This document shows positions 60,799 through 64,000 of a stretch of DNA of 64,000 nucleotides, one piece after another; position 1 is the stretch's first letter, and each line of letters opens with the position of its first letter. This DNA comes from Hymenobacter canadensis. Its GTDB lineage: Bacteria; Bacteroidota; Bacteroidia; Cytophagales; Hymenobacteraceae. A model generated the notes under the pieces. It was not told the DNA's origin and made no database searches. It saw only the letters and a list, made by a program, of their open reading frames with translations. A program made the translations under genes and the position numbers. The stretch spans positions 3,956,501-4,020,500 of the forward strand of contig NZ_CP114767.1 of NCBI RefSeq assembly GCF_027359925.1. The letters run 5' to 3'.

Positions 60799-62190
60799 AT
60801 GAAAACTTCTGTTTGCCTACGATTCCTGCGCGGTTGTCTGGTGCTGCTGCTATGGGTGATGGCCGGTTCGGCTATGGCCGCCCCCAGTCTGGACGGTCTG
60901 TGGAAAGGTCCACTCAAGATGCCGGGCGGCCAGCTGGAAGTTATTTTCCGATTGGTCAGCCTCGCCGATGGATCCTACTTTGCTACTCTGGATGTGCCCT
61001 TGCAGAAAGTAAGCCGCATGGCAGTGAAAGTAGACGTGCGCGGCGACACCGTGATATTTGCGGCCGAAGAAGCTGGCAGCCGGTTCATCGGGCGGGTAGC
61101 CTCAGGCGGCAAGCAGGTAGAAGGTACCTGGCAGCAGCCCGGCTTTCAGGTACCCCTCACGCTGTCGTACGCCGCGCCGGCCATCAGCACTGCTCCCAAA
61201 GCCCGCCTGACACCGCCTTACCGCGAAGAGGAGGTAGCGTATTCCAACGTGGCGGTCAGCCTGCGTCTGGGTGGTATGCTCACGGTGCCGGCCGGGCCAG
61301 GCCCGTTTCCGGCCGTAGTGCTGGTGTCGGATGCCGGCCCGCACAACCGCGACGCTACGGTGGGGGAGTACCAGCTCATGGGCGCCCTGGCCGACTACCT
61401 CACGCGCCGCGGCATTGCCGTGCTCCGCTTCGACGACCGGGGCGTGGGCATCTCCACCGGCGACTTCGCCCAGGCCACCACGGCCGCGCTGGTCACCGAC
61501 GTGCAGGCCGGCCTGAACTACCTGCGCACTCGTTCCGAGATAAATCTGTCGCAGATTGGGGTGATTGGGCACGGGGAGGGCGCCAATGTGGCCTTGCTGG
61601 CGGGCACGCAGCCGCTGCCGCCGGCCTTTGTGGTGTCGTTAGCGGGCTACGGGGTACCCGGTACCACGCTGGCCCTGCAGCAGCAGGCGGCGCTTCTCCG
61701 CTCCCTGGGCACCGAAACCGCCCAGATAGAGGCTGCCACCAAGCGCCAGCAGGCCATGCTGGAAATCATCAGCCAGACACCCGACGAGGCGCAGGCCCGC
61801 GCCATTGTGGCCAATATGCTGCGCCAGAACAACATGGCCATTGACGCCGAGGCTGCCCAGGCCAGCGCCGCCGAGCTGACCTCGTTTCGATACCGGTATT
61901 TTCTGGGCTTCAACCCCCTGGAGCACTTGGCCGACGTGAAATGCCCGGTGCTGCTACTCAACGGCGCTGCCGACCTATATGTGGCAGCTGATGCTAATAT
62001 GGGGGCGTTGGCCAAGGCTCTGAAAGCCAACCGCGACGTCACCAGCAAAAAGCTGCCGGGCGTAAATCACCTGTTCCAGCCCGACCCGGCCGAGTGGCCC
62101 ATCGTGAATGGCCAGCCGCGCGAAACCTTCTCGCCGGTAGCCCAGGAAACCATCCGGTCTTGGATTGTGGCACACACGGCGGCCAAATAG
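60799..62190 (+). CDS. Secreted alpha/beta-hydrolase-fold protein with Gly at the nucleophile position (paralogue 2)
   Basis: The 463-residue protein begins with a signal peptide (CLVLLLWVMAGSAMA). It is closely similar to the gene at 58337 over its whole length, for example SLDGLWKGPLKMPGGQLEVIF and APKARLTPPYREEEV. It also carries GHGEG, with Gly259 (codon GGG) where Ser is expected; NGAADLYV and GVNHLF keep the Asp and His. The two genes differ in codon choice even at the Gly (GGC against GGG), so the substitution is not a copying artefact. It lies 41 bases after the small Oar-like gene and may share its transcript. Confidence 0.85.
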   Translation: MKTSVCLRFLRGCLVLLLWVMAGSAMAAPSLDGLWKGPLKMPGGQLEVIFRLVSLADGSYFATLDVPLQKVSRMAVKVDVRGDTVIFAAEEAGSRFIGRVASGGKQVEGTWQQPGFQVPLTLSYAAPAISTAPKARLTPPYREEEVAYSNVAVSLRLGGMLTVPAGPGPFPAVVLVSDAGPHNRDATVGEYQLMGALADYLTRRGIAVLRFDDRGVGISTGDFAQATTAALVTDVQAGLNYLRTRSEINLSQIGVIGHGEGANVALLAGTQPLPPAFVVSLAGYGVPGTTLALQQQAALLRSLGTETAQIEAATKRQQAMLEIISQTPDEAQARAIVANMLRQNNMAIDAEAAQASAAELTSFRYRYFLGFNPLEHLADVKCPVLLLNGAADLYVAADANMGALAKALKANRDVTSKKLPGVNHLFQPDPAEWPIVNGQPRETFSPVAQETIRSWIVAHTAAK

Positions 62191-62260
62191 AATCCGCTGA
62201 AAAGAGGAAGTTTGGTACCTTCCGCCCCGGAACCCACTACCTACTTCTTTCCCTTATTCC

Positions 62261-62881
62261 ATGAAAAAGACCCTTCTGTCTGCGCTGGCAGCTACCGCCC
62301 TGTTGGCTTCGGCCTGCAGCGACCTCAAGAAGCCCGAAGAGAAAGACCAGCTTTCGGAAGCTACCAACGACACGGCCGTGGTAGCCAGCAATGGCACCAC
62401 CGTAGCCGATGCCGCCGCCGGTGCCGCCAACGCCGCCGATGCCGCCTGGGACATGACCAAGGCCCAGCTGGCCAACGAAACCTACGAGGAAATCGACCTG
62501 CCCGAAGTAACCGTGCGTGGCAACGAGAAGTACAGCGTGTACGGCCTCGAAGAGAAAGTGCTTTTCGACACTGATAAGGCCGAAATTAAGCCTACTGCTA
62601 CCCGCGCCCTGTCGGAAATTGCTGCTTCCATTGGCCGCCGCTACGGCAAGAGCCAAGTGCGCGTACTCGGCTTCGCCGATTCGCGCGGCGACAAGAGCTA
62701 CAACAAGGAGCTGAGCGCCAAGCGCGCCGACGCCGTGAAGAAGTGGCTGGCCATAAACGGCGGCATGGGTGACGCCCGCGTCAGCATCGAGCCCATGGGC
62801 GAAGCTGCTCCGGTAGCCTCCAACGCCACCGCCGAAGGCCGCCAGGCCAACCGCCGCGTGGAAATTGCCGTCATCAAGTAA
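62261..62881 (+). CDS. OmpA-family peptidoglycan-binding lipoprotein
   Basis: The 206-residue precursor has a lipoprotein signal (LLSALAATALLASAC, Cys19), a low-complexity Ala/Asp linker and an OmpA C-like domain from about residue 95. EKVLFDTDKAEIKPTATRALSEIA and RVLGFADSRGDKSYNKELSAKRADAVKKWL carry the peptidoglycan-binding pattern, and GRQANRRVEIAV ends it. It should anchor the outer membrane to the cell wall, like Pal. No tol genes are adjacent. Confidence 0.93.
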   Translation: MKKTLLSALAATALLASACSDLKKPEEKDQLSEATNDTAVVASNGTTVADAAAGAANAADAAWDMTKAQLANETYEEIDLPEVTVRGNEKYSVYGLEEKVLFDTDKAEIKPTATRALSEIAASIGRRYGKSQVRVLGFADSRGDKSYNKELSAKRADAVKKWLAINGGMGDARVSIEPMGEAAPVASNATAEGRQANRRVEIAVIK

Positions 62882-62893
62882 ATCACTGATTTG

Positions 62894-63050
62894 CGCTGAT
62901 TGAGGTGATTTCGCTGATTTTTTGACGCGTTGCTGTCAGCAGGAAGCCAACAAACAGAAAAGGCCGCTTCAGATGAAGCGGCCTTTTCTGTTTGTTGCTG
63001 GACGTCGAGAGCGAAGCGTCAAAAAATCAGCGAAATCACCTCAATCAGCG
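62894..63050. repeat. Nested double palindrome between convergent genes
   Basis: The outer arms are 35 bases and perfect (62894-62928 and 63016-63050). They carry the iterated word CGCTGATTGAGGTGATTTCGCTGATT. The inner hairpin (62948-62997) has 24-base perfect arms around a 2-base loop with CAGAAAAGGCCGC and TTTTCTG, so it is a good bidirectional terminator. The outer repeat may be a mobile palindrome with the terminator inside. Confidence 0.9.
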
Positions 63051-63061
63051 CTGATCAGCGA

Positions 63062-63961
63062 TTAGTCTTTGATCTGGTCTACTTCGGCCTTGATCATAGC
63101 GTTGTAGCGCTGGCCGTTGCTGGAGAGCGTGAGCAGGCTCCAGCCCTTGCCCATGGTGTAGCTCCAGGTGCGGCTCTCCTTGAACTCGAAGGTGGGGCGC
63201 ATGATCTGGCCGTAGGGCGTGTAGGTGTCCATGAAGTTGGTGGTGTAGAACTTGTCACCGCTCACAATCCACTCCATGGCCACGAAGAAGCCTTCCTTGG
63301 GTGCCTCGATGTTGTACTGGTTCAGGTCGACGGTGTACCAGGCGCCGCCTTTCGGGGCCGATACTACTACGTTTTCGGTAAGCAGGTCGGTGTTGGGCGA
63401 GTTGTAGTTGCCGTCGGCTTTGTAGAGGCGCACGCGGAACGGTTCGCGGGGAAAGCCGTTTTCGCCGATGTAGAACGACACCGAACGGACGTTGCCGAGC
63501 GTTTTGCCTTTGTCATTCTTCACGAAGAAGGCGTACTGGCTGCCTGGCATACCCTGGATCATGCCTTCGCCGGGCGTGCTCGACTTCGAGCCCAAAGCCA
63601 AATCCTTGATCTTGTTACCTTTAACCGTCACGTTACCCAACTCGACAACGCGCTTGGGCACTTCAATAATGAGGTCGGTCTGCGATACGCCCCGCTTCAC
63701 GGCCACGGCCATACGCTTATAGCCCAGGGCCAGCACGATAATGGAGTCGATGGCACTTTTCTCGGGCGTCGCCATCTGAAAAAAGCCATACTCGTTGGTC
63801 AGGGCGCCGGTTTGCTCTTCCTTCAGTCCGATGGAGGCAAAAGGAATGGGTTCCTTGGTTTTCTGATCGACGATGCGACCCGACAAACGGTTCTCCTGGG
63901 CCATACCCAGCGCCGGGAACAACAGCAAAAGGGTAAAAAATGCGAGTAAGCGTTGAAGCAT
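63062..63961 (-). CDS. Carboxypeptidase-like regulatory-domain protein
   Basis: The 299-residue precursor has a signal peptide (LLAFFTLLLLFPALGMAQ) and an N-terminal domain RLSGRIVDQKTKEPIPFASIGLKEEQTGALTNEYGFFQM (about residues 25-65). The C-terminal part (about 105-299) is a beta-rich domain I do not recognise (VRSVSFYIGENGFPREPFRVRLYKADGNYNSP; AWYTVDLNQYNIEAPKEGFFVAMEWI). Such regulatory domains often begin outer-membrane proteins; here no barrel follows, so it is probably periplasmic or surface-exposed. It converges on the OmpA gene. Confidence 0.85.
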   Translation of the reverse strand: MLQRLLAFFTLLLLFPALGMAQENRLSGRIVDQKTKEPIPFASIGLKEEQTGALTNEYGFFQMATPEKSAIDSIIVLALGYKRMAVAVKRGVSQTDLIIEVPKRVVELGNVTVKGNKIKDLALGSKSSTPGEGMIQGMPGSQYAFFVKNDKGKTLGNVRSVSFYIGENGFPREPFRVRLYKADGNYNSPNTDLLTENVVVSAPKGGAWYTVDLNQYNIEAPKEGFFVAMEWIVSGDKFYTTNFMDTYTPYGQIMRPTFEFKESRTWSYTMGKGWSLLTLSSNGQRYNAMIKAEVDQIKD

Positions 63962-64000
63962 GGTTAGGCAGAATAGTGTTGTATGCCAAAATTAAAATGA

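Overview
The window looks like a chromosomal segment of a high-GC member of the Bacteroidota, most likely Hymenobacter or a close relative in the Hymenobacteraceae/Cytophagales. The reasons are a type IX secretion C-terminal sorting domain, a SusC/SusD pair inside a polysaccharide utilization locus, a hybrid two-component regulator with an AraC output domain, a MurF-alanine racemase fusion, small Bacteroidota families (DUF4834, DUF5686, DUF4230, DUF6428), and TAnnTTTG promoter elements with no obvious Shine-Dalgarno sequences. The genus is inferred from general features only; there is no rRNA in the window. Third codon positions are so GC-rich that long spurious antisense frames occur opposite most genes.

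Region 1 (1-15 kb) is mostly housekeeping: NAD(P)HX epimerase (cut by the window edge), a lipoprotein, methionine-R-sulfoxide reductase, L-serine dehydratase alpha domain, a 2042-residue T9SS-secreted beta-helix protein with four Ig-like repeats, an ion-channel-like membrane protein, LutB, an M28 peptidase and IspF. Region 2 (15.1-22.2 kb) is a complete RND efflux operon (tetR-tolC-adaptor-permease) with an inverted repeat in front of tetR that could be its operator. Region 3 (22.3-26.6 kb) holds small genes, among them an acyl-carrier-like protein whose phosphopantetheine serine is threonine, an NlpC/P60 peptidase and a minimal HExxH protein.

Region 4 (26.6-29.3 kb) is an arsenic operon arsR-DUF6428-arsC-arsO with a clear palindromic operator but no arsenite pump or methylase beside it; just downstream lies the decayed C-terminus of an outer-membrane beta-barrel gene. 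Region 5 (29.6-43.8 kb) is a fructan/sucrose-type PUL: an SBP-sensor hybrid histidine kinase, sugar MFS porter, PfkB fructokinase, GH32 fructan hydrolase, SusC, SusD and a GH65 enzyme. In the model, outer-membrane SusCD import oligosaccharides, periplasmic GH32 and GH65 release fructose and glucose, the MFS porter and kinase take fructose to fructose phosphate, and the hybrid regulator senses a periplasmic monosaccharide. The GH65 member is the unusual part.

Region 6 (43.9-58.2 kb) has tRNA-Thr(CGT) with a recognisable promoter, an FkbM methyltransferase, DUF4834, a DUF5686 outer-membrane protein, two EamA/RarD transporters, RecX, DUF4230, an ACC deaminase/D-cysteine desulfhydrase family enzyme, YfhO and MurF-Alr. 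Four different long palindromic or tandem intergenic repeats sit between these genes. Region 7 (58.2-64 kb) has two paralogous secreted alpha/beta-hydrolase-fold proteins that both carry Gly where the nucleophile Ser should be. Between them lie a short AT-rich stretch and a small secreted domain that looks like the detached N-terminus of an Oar-type receptor. An OmpA-like lipoprotein and a carboxypeptidase-regulatory-domain protein follow, converging on a large nested hairpin.
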